A DNA stretch of 56,221 nt, taken from positions 1-56,221 of the forward strand of contig CACZUZ010000015.1 in the NCBI GenBank assembly GCA_902784465.1. Reading direction: 5' to 3'. This document shows, in pieces, positions 1-8,165 of the stretch (within the stretch, counting starts at the first letter, position 1; each line of letters opens with the position of its first letter). Position numbers and translations under genes: made by a program. Under the pieces are notes generated by a model. That model ran no database searches, had not been told where the DNA came from, and saw nothing but the letters and a program-made list of their open reading frames with translations. The stretch comes from an uncultured Bacteroidota bacterium (GTDB lineage Bacteria > Bacteroidota > Bacteroidia > Bacteroidales > P3).

Positions 1-344
1 CCAGACCCAGTAGTCAGAAAAATAGTATTCATGGGTACTTGCGTTGAGAATCCTAAGCGATTAGCGGCTGTGGCTCCAGTTGGTATAACTTTTGCCTTAT
101 CTCGTTTAGCAATTTCTTTCACTAATTCGTAAGCCGAAGGGTAAAGGATGCCAAAACGTGTCTTACGTGCCTTGACATACACTCCTTTGGCTATACGCGT
201 AACCAATCCTTCTTTCTCAAATATGGCGAGCAGTTTGGTGACGTACTCGACATCATACTGGGGAAAAGAAGAAACAAAGAATATCTCGCCAAACTTGCTG
301 CGAGTAATCCTTTTCCTAATCTGTTGTACTACTGCATTCTCCAT
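1..344 (-). CDS. DUF6088/AbiEi-like regulator, cut by window edge
   Basis: Reading the minus strand from the ATG at 344-342 gives at least 114 residues with no stop before the window edge. The N-terminal half contains a winged-helix-like segment (VTKLLAIFEKEGLVTRIAKG, about residues 34-53) followed by YPSAYELVKEIAKRDKAKV and GATAANRLGFSTQVP, a pattern I associate with DUF6088 / AbiEi-type antitoxin regulators. Members of that family bind DNA as repressors of their own operon and usually precede a nucleotidyltransferase-type toxin; that partner would lie to the left of this window. A Bacteroidota -7 box and an inverted repeat lie directly upstream (365-402), which fits autoregulation. The family call rests on motif memory only. 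Confidence 0.7.
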   Translation of the reverse strand, partial: MENAVVQQIRKRITRSKFGEIFFVSSFPQYDVEYVTKLLAIFEKEGLVTRIAKGVYVKARKTRFGILYPSAYELVKEIAKRDKAKVIPTGATAANRLGFSTQVPMNTIFLTTGS

Positions 345-364
345 TGATTTTATATATAAATTAT

Positions 365-402
365 GGTCGGAATGATAACAAATATTTCCGACCGCAAAGA
401 TA
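365..402 (-). promoter_or_regulatory. Promoter -7 box with palindromic operator for the DUF6088 gene
   Basis: On the minus strand TATCTTTG (plus positions 395-402) matches the Bacteroidota -7 consensus TAnnTTTG. Just downstream, GGTCGGAA (365-372) and TTCCGACC (386-393) form a perfect 8-bp inverted repeat with a 13-nt spacer, lying between the -7 box and the ATG at 344, over the expected transcription start. That is the position expected for a repressor operator. Inference: the AbiEi-like protein binds here. Confidence 0.6.
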
Positions 403-860
403 CAAGATTTCTTTCATACAACAATACTTTAAGTGTTGAAATTAAGTTTCATTGGCAAATTATAGCGTTTTTCTTGTTGTATAGATGGCATTCCTATATA
501 AATAACTAAAGTTTGACAAGTATTTTTTTTATAAAAAATTGGCATGGAAATTAATATATTCCATTAATTTTTAGTGTTTCTGTAGTGTAAACAAATAAAA
601 ATAGCCACCATGCCACACTGCAAAAATACGAACTTTTTATCAGAGATTGATATTTTTTTCAAAAACAGTGAAGATTCCGCAATACAAGCCATGATCACCG
701 CCATGAAAGCCATAAATATGACAGACAAAAGACTTGGTTTGGCCACATATCACAATGCACGCTGAAACATCGGCTAGCCCCCCTTGGGGTGTGGGCATCC
801 ACAGGAAAATCCCCCTGTGCCATTTAAGCTTATGGAGCAAACGATGTGTCTGAAAAACAA
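403..860. other. Intergenic stretch, little recognisable content
   Basis: About 460 bp AT-rich DNA between the divergent DUF6088 promoter and the terminator at 861. I see one short open frame (610-765) and a hairpin with arms CACAGG (800-805) and CCTGTG (814-819) not followed by a T tract. No tRNA or other RNA gene is apparent. Confidence 0.4.
610..765 (+). CDS. Possible 51-residue ORF, unknown
   Basis: ATG at 610 to TGA at 763-765 encodes 51 residues beginning MPHCKNTNFLSEIDIFF and ending GLATYHNAR. The composition looks protein-like (mixed charge, a predicted helix around residues 19-37), but there is no recognisable domain, no good promoter just upstream and no neighbour to support it. 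It could be the stump of a longer decayed gene, for example the N-terminus of a transposase. Confidence 0.2.
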   Translation: MPHCKNTNFLSEIDIFFKNSEDSAIQAMITAMKAINMTDKRLGLATYHNAR

Positions 861-890
861 AAGAGGCGGCCGCGAAAGCGGCCGCCTCTT
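861..890. terminator. Rho-independent terminator, bidirectional
   Basis: A perfect 13-bp stem (861-873 with 878-890) closes a GAAA loop; both arms are GGCGGCCGC-rich and flanked by A tracts on the left and T tracts on the right, so it can terminate in either direction. It lies 23 bp beyond the stop of the minus-strand barrel gene at 914-1399, for which it is the natural terminator. Confidence 0.85.
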
Positions 891-913
891 TTTAGTTATT
901 GTTGTTGTTTGGA

Positions 914-1399
914 TTAGAAGCAGTAGCGGATGCTGAAAGCCAGAGCTCCGAGATGCAGACGGTCGACATCGCTGTAGTGGTCGTCAGGGAAGATGAGGTA
1001 AGCCATAGGACGGTAGTCGAAGGCGAACTGGAGTGGTACGGCGTCCAATTTGTACTCTATGCCAACCTGTCCGACTACCGAGAGGGTGAAGTCGTTGTAG
1101 CTGCTTGAAGTCCAAATTCCTACATTGCCGCCAACACCGACAAACCAGCTGAGGTTGCCCACAATGTTGAACTGCCACTGGTATACACCTGTGATGCCAA
1201 TTTGGTCGTAATGTTTGTGGTTGTTCCAACCGAAGTCCAGCTCGAGACGGTTGCGGTCGCTAAGGCCGTGCTGGAAAGAGAGTTCTGCACCGTAGCCGTA
1301 GCCGCCGTCGACATTGATTCGGGCGCCAAGTGCGTTCTGCGCGTTGACGGTAACAGCAAAGGCTACCAAGGCCATAATTGTAACAATTGCTTTTTTCAT
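914..1399 (-). CDS. Small outer-membrane beta-barrel protein
   Basis: 161 residues with a signal peptide (MKKAIVTIMALVAFAVTVNAQ) and alternating hydrophobic/polar strands ending in an aromatic residue (RYCF), as in small OmpA/OmpW-size barrels. It is clearly related to the protein at 16527-16985: both share the same length, the pattern GAELSxQxG near residue 38, a YQW motif near residue 73, the WFxGxGxNxG segment and a DxRP motif. It has its own divergent promoter opposite the APE operon and its own terminator. Function unknown; likely in the outer membrane, possibly connected with display or export of the polyene because copies flank the cluster. Confidence 0.8.
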   Translation of the reverse strand: MKKAIVTIMALVAFAVTVNAQNALGARINVDGGYGYGAELSFQHGLSDRNRLELDFGWNNHKHYDQIGITGVYQWQFNIVGNLSWFVGVGGNVGIWTSSSYNDFTLSVVGQVGIEYKLDAVPLQFAFDYRPMAYLIFPDDHYSDVDRLHLGALAFSIRYCF

Positions 1400-1486
1400 T
1401 TCAGTTTGTTATTTTAATTTTCTTAGATGTCTTTCAATGGTATAGGTAATGGTCTGGAACAATGTCCAATTCCAGATTCGGCAGTG

Positions 1487-1532
1487 CAAAGGTAACAAAA
1501 AAATGTGATATGGAAAAAAAAGTGTATTTTTG
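1487..1532. promoter_or_regulatory. Divergent promoters for the barrel gene and the APE operon
   Basis: Minus strand: TACCTTTG (plus 1487-1494) is a -7 box for the barrel gene at 914-1399. Plus strand: TATTTTTG at 1525-1532 is a -7 box for the ammonia-lyase at 1576. Both match TAnnTTTG; the -33 elements are not clear. The 38-bp spacing of the two boxes means a regulator bound here could affect both directions. Confidence 0.6.
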
Positions 1533-1575
1533 CAATTTCGAACTATCGATTGACTGTTGATACAAATATATAGAT

Positions 1576-3093
1576 ATGTTGCAAATATCTAATTTTACTC
1601 TTGACAATGTAGACCGAATTATTTTCGGTGGTGAGTGTTTTGAGGTCTCCGAAGCCACAATGGAGGGTGTCGGTGACTGCTATAGGTTTCTGGAGGGCTT
1701 TGCTGCCAACAAGATAATCTATGGCATCAACACGGGCTTCGGCCCCATGGCGCAATGGCGTGTCGACGACCAGTTCCTTACCAACTTGCAGTACAATATC
1801 ATCCGCAGCCATAGCACCGGTGCCGGCGCACCGCTGGAGGACATCTATGTCCGTGCCGCCATGATTGCCCGTCTCGGCTCAATCCTCCAATGCCGCTCGG
1901 GTGTCCACCCCGAGGTGGCCTCTTTGCTTGTCGAGTTCATAAATAGGGGAATATGCCCGTTCGTGCCAAGTCACGGCAGCGTGGGCGCAAGTGGCGACCT
2001 CGTACAGCTTGCACATATCGCCTTGACGCTTATCGGCGAGGGCAAGGTGCATTACAGGGGCGAGTGGCGCAAGACTGCTGAAGTGCTGAAAGAGAATGGC
2101 TTGAAGCCTATCACCATGCATGTCCGTGAGGGACTTTCAATAACCAACGGCACATCGGTGATGACGGGGATAGCCTGTGTGAATCAGCATTATGCATCTA
2201 GGCTTCTCGATTGGTCGATACTGGCCAGCGTCTGGATGAACGAGATTGCATCGAGCTACAACGATTTCATGTCGGCGCCACTTAACGAATGCCGCCGTCA
2301 CAGCGGTCAGATAGAGGTTGCCCGACGTATGCGCGAGCTCTCTGCCGACAGCCAATTGCTGCTCAACCGCGAACATGAGCTATACAATGGCGGTCATGTC
2401 AACGACACCACTTTTGGCCATAAGGTGCAGCCCTACTATTCTCTGCGTTGCACACCGCAGATTATGGGCCCCATCCAGGAAACACTGCAACAGACAAGCC
2501 GTCTGCTTGAGGAAGAGCTCCAGTCGGCAAGCGACAACCCTATTGTCGACCCTGTGACACGCAATGTCTATCACGGTGGCAATTTCCATGGCGACTATAT
2601 CTCGCTGGAGGAGGACAAGGTGAAGATTGCCACTGTGCGTATGGCAATGACGGCGGAACGCCAGCTGAACTATCTGTTCCACGACAGGATAAACGGCATA
2701 TTGCCCCCCTTCTTGAATATGGGTACGTTGGGATTGAATTACGGTATGCAGGCGTGCCAGTTCACGGCCACGTCGACTACAGCCGAGTGCCAGACGCTGG
2801 CGATGCCAAACTATGTGCATAGCATCCCCAACAACAACGACAACCAGGACATTGTCAGCATGGGTACCAATACGGCTCTGCTATGCAAACAGGTGATAGA
2901 CAACTGCTACCAGGTGATGTCGATACTCTACATCGCTCTGGCGCAAGCCACCGACTGTCTCAAGGTGAGCGGAAAGCTCTCGTCGGCTACACGTCGTGAA
3001 TATGAGGCTGTTCGCAAGATTATCCCTCTGTTCGTCGAAGACAACCCCTTCTACGAACAAATAGCCCAAGTAGAAAAATATCTGAGAAAATAA
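1576..3093 (+). CDS. HAL/PAL-family aromatic amino acid ammonia-lyase (probable tyrosine ammonia-lyase)
   Basis: 505 residues, usual length for the histidine/phenylalanine/tyrosine ammonia-lyase family. The MIO prosthetic-group tripeptide Ala138-Ser139-Gly140 is present in the motif SVGASGDLVQLAH, as is the NTGFGPMAQ substrate-loop motif near residue 53. The selectivity pair in LQYNIIRSHSTG is Ser-His, as in histidine lyases, but placement as first gene of an aryl polyene/flexirubin-type cluster argues for tyrosine: flexirubin clusters encode a lyase that makes 4-coumaric acid as starter. Soluble homotetramer in the family. Starts at ATG 1576, 44 nt after the -7 box. Substrate is an inference from context. 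Confidence 0.88.
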   Translation: MLQISNFTLDNVDRIIFGGECFEVSEATMEGVGDCYRFLEGFAANKIIYGINTGFGPMAQWRVDDQFLTNLQYNIIRSHSTGAGAPLEDIYVRAAMIARLGSILQCRSGVHPEVASLLVEFINRGICPFVPSHGSVGASGDLVQLAHIALTLIGEGKVHYRGEWRKTAEVLKENGLKPITMHVREGLSITNGTSVMTGIACVNQHYASRLLDWSILASVWMNEIASSYNDFMSAPLNECRRHSGQIEVARRMRELSADSQLLLNREHELYNGGHVNDTTFGHKVQPYYSLRCTPQIMGPIQETLQQTSRLLEEELQSASDNPIVDPVTRNVYHGGNFHGDYISLEEDKVKIATVRMAMTAERQLNYLFHDRINGILPPFLNMGTLGLNYGMQACQFTATSTTAECQTLAMPNYVHSIPNNNDNQDIVSMGTNTALLCKQVIDNCYQVMSILYIALAQATDCLKVSGKLSSATRREYEAVRKIIPLFVEDNPFYEQIAQVEKYLRK

Positions 3094-3141
3094 AACCTAG
3101 AAATACCAGAGATACTAGAGAAACTAGAAAACCTAGAAATC
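3091..3141. repeat. CTAGAAA word-repeat spacer
   Basis: The spacer between the ammonia-lyase and the ketoreductase is almost entirely degenerate copies of a 9-10 nt word (CCTAGAAAT, ACTAGAGAA, ACTAGAAAA, CCTAGAAAT). The same word family fills the spacer before the ACP gene at 6885-6960. Confidence 0.75.
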
Positions 3142-3867
3142 ATGAAATACGCACTAGTAACAGGAGCTTCCAGAGGTTTGGGACGGGCAATAGCTATTCG
3201 TCTTGCCAAGGATGGTTTCTATGTCATAGTCAATTATAACCACAGTGAAGAAGCTGCCCGCCAGGTGCTCGAAGCTATAGAGCAGAGCGGTGGCTGTGGC
3301 GAGCTGATGCGCTTCGATGTCAGCGATGCTGCCGCTGTAGAGGCTGCCGTGGAAGCATGGGAGGCCGCTCATCCCGAAGAGTATATCTCGGTGTTGGTCA
3401 ACAATGCAGGCATCCGTCAAGACAACATCTTGGTTTTCATGACCGATGAACAGTGGCATAGCGTTCTCAATACCACGTTGGATGGATTCTTCTATCTCAC
3501 ACGCCGCCTGGTCAAGAACATGATGACCCACCGCAACGGTCGCATCGTGAACGTCTCTTCGGTGTCGGGACTGAAAGGAATGCCTGGCCAGTGCAACTAT
3601 TCTGCCGCAAAGGCAGGCATTATCGGTGCCAGCAAGGCTCTGGCTCAGGAAGTTGCAAAACGCAAGGTGACTGTCAATGTGGTTGCCCCAGGTTTTATCG
3701 AGACCGATATGACACAAGACATACCCCTCGACGAAATCAAGCGTGTCGTCCCTCTGGGCCGTATAGGCAAACCAGAGGAGGTGGCGTCCTTGGTCTCATT
3801 CCTCGCCTCCGACGAGTCTGCCTACATCACCGGAGAGGTGATCTCAATCAACGGTGGAATTGGATGA
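3142..3867 (+). CDS. fabG: FabG-like 3-ketoacyl-ACP reductase
   Basis: 241-residue short-chain dehydrogenase/reductase. The NADP(H)-binding motif TGASRGLG lies at residues 7-14, NNAG near 88, and the catalytic triad Ser (VSSVSG, about 140), Tyr153 and Lys157 (YSAAK) are intact. The C-terminus ends in the FabG-type GEVISINGGIG. In an aryl polyene pathway (ApeQ role) it reduces the 3-ketoacyl-ACP after each condensation. It follows the ammonia-lyase in the same direction, 48 bp downstream across a word-repeat spacer. Confidence 0.92.
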   Translation: MKYALVTGASRGLGRAIAIRLAKDGFYVIVNYNHSEEAARQVLEAIEQSGGCGELMRFDVSDAAAVEAAVEAWEAAHPEEYISVLVNNAGIRQDNILVFMTDEQWHSVLNTTLDGFFYLTRRLVKNMMTHRNGRIVNVSSVSGLKGMPGQCNYSAAKAGIIGASKALAQEVAKRKVTVNVVAPGFIETDMTQDIPLDEIKRVVPLGRIGKPEEVASLVSFLASDESAYITGEVISINGGIG

Positions 3868-3940
3868 ATGGTGAATGGTGAATGGTGAATTGACGTTACC
3901 AACCATATCACGTAACAACATATTAACGTAACAACGTATA
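3865..3940. repeat. ATGGTGA and ACGTAACA word-repeat spacer
   Basis: Immediately after the fabG stop come three to four tandem copies of a 7-nt word (ATGGTGA) and then spaced copies of ACGTAAC/ACGTTAC (3892-3930). The rest of the spacer to 3968 is A-rich leader. Confidence 0.65.
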
Positions 3941-3968
3941 AATAAAAAATCATATCAACAAAAATAAC

Positions 3969-4502
3969 ATGAAAAAAATAGTTCTTACAGCGATTGCAGT
4001 TCTGGCCATGTCCGTATGCTTTGCACAGGAAGGCAGTGCGGTACGTGTTCCCTCTGGCTATCAGGGATTCATCAGTCAGGGAAATAGTTTCAGGATGGCC
4101 CACGATTGGAAATCATCAATCTGTGTCTCTACCACGCATGGTTTCTATTTCAACGGCAACACCTATGTTGGTATAGGCATCTCGCTGGAGGGTAACAGCG
4201 ACATGTTTGTTCTCCCCATCTATACTGCGCTGAAATACAATTTCTCGTATTCGAACAAGATTACACCCACCATACAGCTCAGGCTGGGTTCTTACACCGG
4301 CAATGGCACTGGTGCATACGGCGACCTCGCTTTTGGTCTCCGTTTCGGCTCTTCGCGCGACTTTGCCATCAACGTTATGGCTGCTGCAAGCTTGTTCTCA
4401 AACTACACAGAGGATTACTATGGTTATTATTTGAGTGATGAACCTGAAATAAAGAAGATTAATCCTTCCAGCATAGGTATTCGGATAGGTATCGAGTGGT
4501 GA
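3969..4502 (+). CDS. Secreted small beta-barrel or periplasmic protein in the APE operon
   Basis: 177 residues with a signal peptide (MKKIVLTAIAVLAMSVCFAQ) and repeated amphipathic strands (GFYFNGNTYVGIGISLEG; IQLRLGSYTGNGTGAYGDLAFGLRFG) closing with IGIRIGIEW, consistent with an 8-stranded outer-membrane barrel. Its stop overlaps the start of the ketosynthase by one base (TGATG at 4500-4504), so it is translationally coupled to the biosynthetic genes. No named family recognised. A role in anchoring or passing the polyene at the outer membrane is only a guess. Confidence 0.75.
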   Translation: MKKIVLTAIAVLAMSVCFAQEGSAVRVPSGYQGFISQGNSFRMAHDWKSSICVSTTHGFYFNGNTYVGIGISLEGNSDMFVLPIYTALKYNFSYSNKITPTIQLRLGSYTGNGTGAYGDLAFGLRFGSSRDFAINVMAAASLFSNYTEDYYGYYLSDEPEIKKINPSSIGIRIGIEW

Positions 4503-5725
4503 TGAGAAGAGTAGTTATAACTGGTGCGGGCATCTGGTCCTGTTTGGGATGCAACCTCGAAGAGGTGCGTAACTCCTTGTATGAAGGACGGTCAGGTATA
4601 GGTGTAGAGCCGGAGCGTATAGGCTATGGCTACCAGTCGTCGCTGACCGGTATTGTCAAGAAACCGGTCCTGAAAGGTGTCCTCGACCGCCGTCTGCGAG
4701 TTGGACTGTCCGAAGAGGCCGAGTATGCCTACATGGCTACCCGCGAGGCGTTGGCCAACGCCGGCGTGGATGAAGACTACCTGCTCAACAATGAGGTGGG
4801 TGTCCTTTTCGGCAACGACTCTTCGGCAAAGGCTGTTGTGGAGTCGGCAAACCTCATGGCTGAGAAGAAAGACTCCCAGTTGCTCGGCTCTGGCTGGATA
4901 TTCCAGTCGATGAACTCGACGGTGAACATGAATATGAGCACCATCTTTCATCTGCGTGGCATCAACTTCTCGGTCAGCGCCGCCTGCGCCAGTGGGTCGC
5001 ATGCCATCGGACTGGGTTACATGTTTATCAAACAGGGACTTCAGGATGTGGTGATATGTGGCGGCGCGCAGGAGACCAACTACTACAGCATGGCGTCGTT
5101 CGATGCCTTGGGCACTTTCTCCAAACGCATGGACGACCCCACACGAGCTTCACGACCTTTCGACCGCGACCGCGACGGGCTTGTTCCGTCGGGTGGGGCT
5201 GCCGCACTGATACTGGAAGAGTATGACCATGCTGTCGCCCGTGGCGCCAAGATACTCGCCGAGGTGGGAGGCTATGGTTTCTCGTCCAATGGCAGCGGTA
5301 TCTCGCAGGCCAGTGCCGATGGCTCGGTGTTGGCTATGCGGCGAGCCATGGATGATGCCGGAGTGAAGGTGGGCGATATCGATTATGTCAATGCCCATGC
5401 CACCTCTACTCATCAGGGTGACATGAACGAGGCTATGGCACTCGACAGGCTGTTCCGCGGTCAGCGAGCCTGGATTAGCTCAACCAAGAGCATGACGGGT
5501 CATGAGTGCTGGATGGCTGGGGCTAGCGAGATAGTATACTCCCTGCTGATGATGCAGAACGACTTCGTCGCTCCCAACATCAACTTTGAGAATCCCGACG
5601 AATACAGCGCCAACCTGAGGTTAGCCACTAAAACCATAGAGACCAATGTCGACACCGTACTTTCTAACTCTTTCGGTTTCGGCGGCACGAATAGTTCGCT
5701 GGTGATAAAAAGAATTAGGAATTGA
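4502..5725 (+). CDS. Beta-ketoacyl-ACP synthase (FabF-like), APE ketosynthase 1
   Basis: About 407 residues from the ATG at 4502, which overlaps the preceding stop; a GTG six bases upstream is the alternative start. The Cys-His-His triad of elongating ketosynthases is complete: Cys162 in SAACASGS, His299 in NAHATST and His334 in MTGHECWMAG. The C-terminal NSFGFGGTNSS glycine-rich loop is present. It catalyses decarboxylative condensation of malonyl-ACP with the growing acyl chain. One of three ketosynthases in the cluster; which of them primes with the aryl starter cannot be told from sequence. Confidence 0.92.
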   Translation: MRRVVITGAGIWSCLGCNLEEVRNSLYEGRSGIGVEPERIGYGYQSSLTGIVKKPVLKGVLDRRLRVGLSEEAEYAYMATREALANAGVDEDYLLNNEVGVLFGNDSSAKAVVESANLMAEKKDSQLLGSGWIFQSMNSTVNMNMSTIFHLRGINFSVSAACASGSHAIGLGYMFIKQGLQDVVICGGAQETNYYSMASFDALGTFSKRMDDPTRASRPFDRDRDGLVPSGGAAALILEEYDHAVARGAKILAEVGGYGFSSNGSGISQASADGSVLAMRRAMDDAGVKVGDIDYVNAHATSTHQGDMNEAMALDRLFRGQRAWISSTKSMTGHECWMAGASEIVYSLLMMQNDFVAPNINFENPDEYSANLRLATKTIETNVDTVLSNSFGFGGTNSSLVIKRIRN

Positions 5726-5789
5726 CATTACCAAATCAGAATGTAGAATATATACAATTCTGTTCTATACAATTATATATACATATGCA

Positions 5790-6884
5790 ATGAATATATC
5801 GCCCACATTAGAAAAAGAATACCTGCATGACGGGATGACCGCTCGCGAGGCGCAACGCAAGGCCGAATGGATTGCCTTTGGCCCTGTGGTCTTCCAGGCT
5901 TCACGTATCATGGTTAAATGGGGCATACTCGAAATGCTTCGTAACAGCGATAATGGTCTGACCATGAGCGAAATCGTTGAGCGTACTGGCAAGACGCCCT
6001 ACGCCATCAAGGTACTCATGGAGGCCTCGCTATGTATTGGCACTGTTATGCTTGCTGACGACAAGGAGCATTTCTTGATTACGAAGACAGGCTGGTGCCT
6101 GCTGGTCGACAAGCTTACGCAGGTCAATATGGCATTCAACCACGACGTCAACTACGAGGGCTGGTTCCGGCTGGAAGAATCTCTTGACGAAGGCCGTCCA
6201 GTGGGCTTAGAGCATTTCGGCGACTGGCCTACCATCTATGAGGGATTGTCCAGCTTGCCTAAACAGGTGCAGGACAGCTGGTTCGGCTTCGACCATTTCT
6301 ATTCCGACAACTCATTCGACGAGGCGTTAAGGGTGGTCTTTGGCCGAAAGCCACGCACACTGCTCGACGTGGGAGGCAACACTGGACGCTGGGCTCTGCG
6401 TTGTGTCGACTACAACGATGAGGTGGAGGTGACCATCATGGATCTGCCCCAGCAGATAGGGATGATGCAGAAATTCACTGCCGGCAAGAAGGGCGCCGAC
6501 CGCATAGCCGGTTACGGCATCAACCTGCTTGACCCCCAAACTCCTTTCCCGACAGACAAGCATTACGACATCATCTGGATGAGCCAGTTCCTCGACTGCT
6601 TTGGCGAGGAGGAGATAGAGAGCATACTCTCGCGTGCCGCCGCCATCATGGATGGCGACAGCCGTCTCTGCATCATGGAGACATTCTGGAACCGGCAGCA
6701 TCACGATTTGGCTGCTTTCTGCCTGACGATGACAAGCCTCTATTTCACCGCTCTCGCCAACGGCAACAGCAAGATGTACCACTCCGACGACATGGAAAAG
6801 ATAGTGAAAAGGGCAGGATTGGAGGTCGAGTCTATTGTCGACGACCTAGGCTATGGCCACAGCATTATGATTTGCAAAAAATAG
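5790..6884 (+). CDS. SAM-dependent methyltransferase
   Basis: 364 residues. An N-terminal winged-helix-like dimerisation region (IVERTGKTPYAIKVLMEA, about residues 62-79) precedes a class I Rossmann methyltransferase domain with motif I LLDVGGNTGRWAL near residue 192 and an acidic residue at IMDLP. This layout is that of plant-type O-methyltransferases and hydroxyneurosporene-type methyltransferases. In aryl polyene clusters a methyltransferase (ApeB role) modifies the aromatic head group. The target hydroxyl or carbon is not predictable here. The 64-bp upstream spacer has no obvious promoter, so it is likely cotranscribed. Confidence 0.85.
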   Translation: MNISPTLEKEYLHDGMTAREAQRKAEWIAFGPVVFQASRIMVKWGILEMLRNSDNGLTMSEIVERTGKTPYAIKVLMEASLCIGTVMLADDKEHFLITKTGWCLLVDKLTQVNMAFNHDVNYEGWFRLEESLDEGRPVGLEHFGDWPTIYEGLSSLPKQVQDSWFGFDHFYSDNSFDEALRVVFGRKPRTLLDVGGNTGRWALRCVDYNDEVEVTIMDLPQQIGMMQKFTAGKKGADRIAGYGINLLDPQTPFPTDKHYDIIWMSQFLDCFGEEEIESILSRAAAIMDGDSRLCIMETFWNRQHHDLAAFCLTMTSLYFTALANGNSKMYHSDDMEKIVKRAGLEVESIVDDLGYGHSIMICKK

Positions 6885-6960
6885 AAGAAACTAGAAGCTC
6901 TAGAAGTTCTAGAAACTCTAGACATTCTAGAAATACTAGAAACACTAAAAAAACAATAAC
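6885..6960. repeat. CTAGAAA word-repeat spacer before ACP
   Basis: Between the methyltransferase stop and the ACP start about seven degenerate copies of a 9-10 nt word (ACTAGAAGC, TCTAGAAGT, TCTAGAAAC, TCTAGACAT, TCTAGAAAT, ACTAGAAAC) run head to tail. It is the same family as at 3091-3141, 3.8 kb away. Confidence 0.8.
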
Positions 6961-7203
6961 ATGACCAGAACAGAAATAGAAGAAACTGTAAAAGAATTTC
7001 TTGTTGAAGACCTTGAACTCAACGAAGAGAAGATTAAACCCGAGGCGCGCCTTAAAGAGGACATCGGCGTTGACAGCCTTGACTTTGTCGACATCGTTGT
7101 CATAGTGGAAAAGAAGTTCGGCTTCAAAATCAAAGCCGAAGAAATGCAGAATGTGAAGACTTTCGCTCAATTCTGCGACTATATTGAATTGAAAATGAAA
7201 TAA
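6961..7203 (+). CDS. Acyl carrier protein 1
   Basis: 80-residue acidic protein with the phosphopantetheine attachment Ser in IGVDSLDFVDIVV (about residue 39), followed by the usual helix III acidic face. It carries the growing chain as a thioester; the first of two ACPs in the cluster (ApeE/ApeF roles). It lies 36-43 bp upstream of the acyltransferase in the same orientation. Confidence 0.93.
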   Translation: MTRTEIEETVKEFLVEDLELNEEKIKPEARLKEDIGVDSLDFVDIVVIVEKKFGFKIKAEEMQNVKTFAQFCDYIELKMK

Positions 7204-7246
7204 GAATAAACAGCAAACGGCAAACAGTAACCCAAGACGATTGAAT

Positions 7247-8134
7247 ATGGAGAGGCAATGGTCGGGACGCACAGACGGCGGCACCAGAATGCAGAGATGG
7301 CTTATTGCCATTTTGCGTTGTACTGATGTACGTGTCATTTATTTCTTCATGGCTTTTGCTATCCCTTTCTATATGATTTTCAATAGACAAGGGTACAAGG
7401 CTATGCGGGATTTCTTTGTGCGTCGTGGCGATCGTGGATTGAGGATTGTATGGCACATTTATCGCAACCATTTCGTCTTCGGAGAGATTATCATCGACCG
7501 TTTTGCCGTATATGCAGGCCGTAAGTTCCAGTTCGACAACGATGGGAAAGAGCAGATAGATGACTGTTTCTCAAAGCCTGGCGGTCTGCTGATGCTTAGT
7601 TCGCATACTGGCAACTATGAGCTTGCCGGCTGTACTCTGATATCTGGCGACAAGCGCGTGCATGCCTTGGTATACGCCGGTGAGACAGAGGCTATTATGG
7701 AGAACAGGGACAGGGTGCTGGGCAGCCACAGTACTGTCATGATACCCGTCCAGAGCGACATGTCGCACATCTTTATGATGAACGCCGCCATTGACGAGGG
7801 TGACGCTGTGAGTATGCCGGCCGATCGTCTCTTTGGTTCAAGCAAGTCGTTCTCATGTAGCTTTATGGGAAGCGATGCCAAGCTCCCCGCAGGACCATTC
7901 ATCTTCGCCTCCCAGAAGGAGCTGCCCGTGTTTGCAGTCTTTGTCATGAAGAAGAGAGCCACTCGTTACCATCTGATTGTGCGACGTGTAGATGATGCGA
8001 ATAGCGCTGCCGAGACCTCTCTCCGTAGTCGTGCGGCAATGCTGGCCAGGAACTATGCATCTATTTTGGAGAATGTTGTGGAACAATACCCATATCAATG
8101 GTTTAACTATTATGATTTTTGGCAGGACAATTAA
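7247..8134 (+). CDS. LpxL/HtrB-like lysophospholipid acyltransferase
   Basis: About 295 residues from ATG 7247 (a TTG at 7241 is in frame). A hydrophobic segment near the N-terminus (VIYFFMAFAIPFYMIF) suggests inner-membrane anchoring. The LPLAT catalytic motif appears as SSHTGNYELAG (HX4E form, as in LpxL/LpxM-type late acyltransferases) near residue 124. In aryl polyene clusters such an enzyme (ApeD role) is thought to transfer the polyene acyl chain from ACP to a lipid anchor. Acceptor unknown. Confidence 0.85.
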   Translation: MERQWSGRTDGGTRMQRWLIAILRCTDVRVIYFFMAFAIPFYMIFNRQGYKAMRDFFVRRGDRGLRIVWHIYRNHFVFGEIIIDRFAVYAGRKFQFDNDGKEQIDDCFSKPGGLLMLSSHTGNYELAGCTLISGDKRVHALVYAGETEAIMENRDRVLGSHSTVMIPVQSDMSHIFMMNAAIDEGDAVSMPADRLFGSSKSFSCSFMGSDAKLPAGPFIFASQKELPVFAVFVMKKRATRYHLIVRRVDDANSAAETSLRSRAAMLARNYASILENVVEQYPYQWFNYYDFWQDN

Positions 8135-8165
8135 CAAAAAAGTTTAATACTCCACATAAGAGCCT

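Noticed and set aside
148-375. 75-residue plus-strand frame at the left edge
   Set aside because: It is antisense to the better-supported minus-strand DUF6088 gene (ATG at 344), which has family motifs and a promoter.
771-830. Hairpins with CCCCTTGGGG and CACAGG/CCTGTG as a terminator or small RNA
   Set aside because: No T tract, no promoter and no neighbouring gene that would end there.
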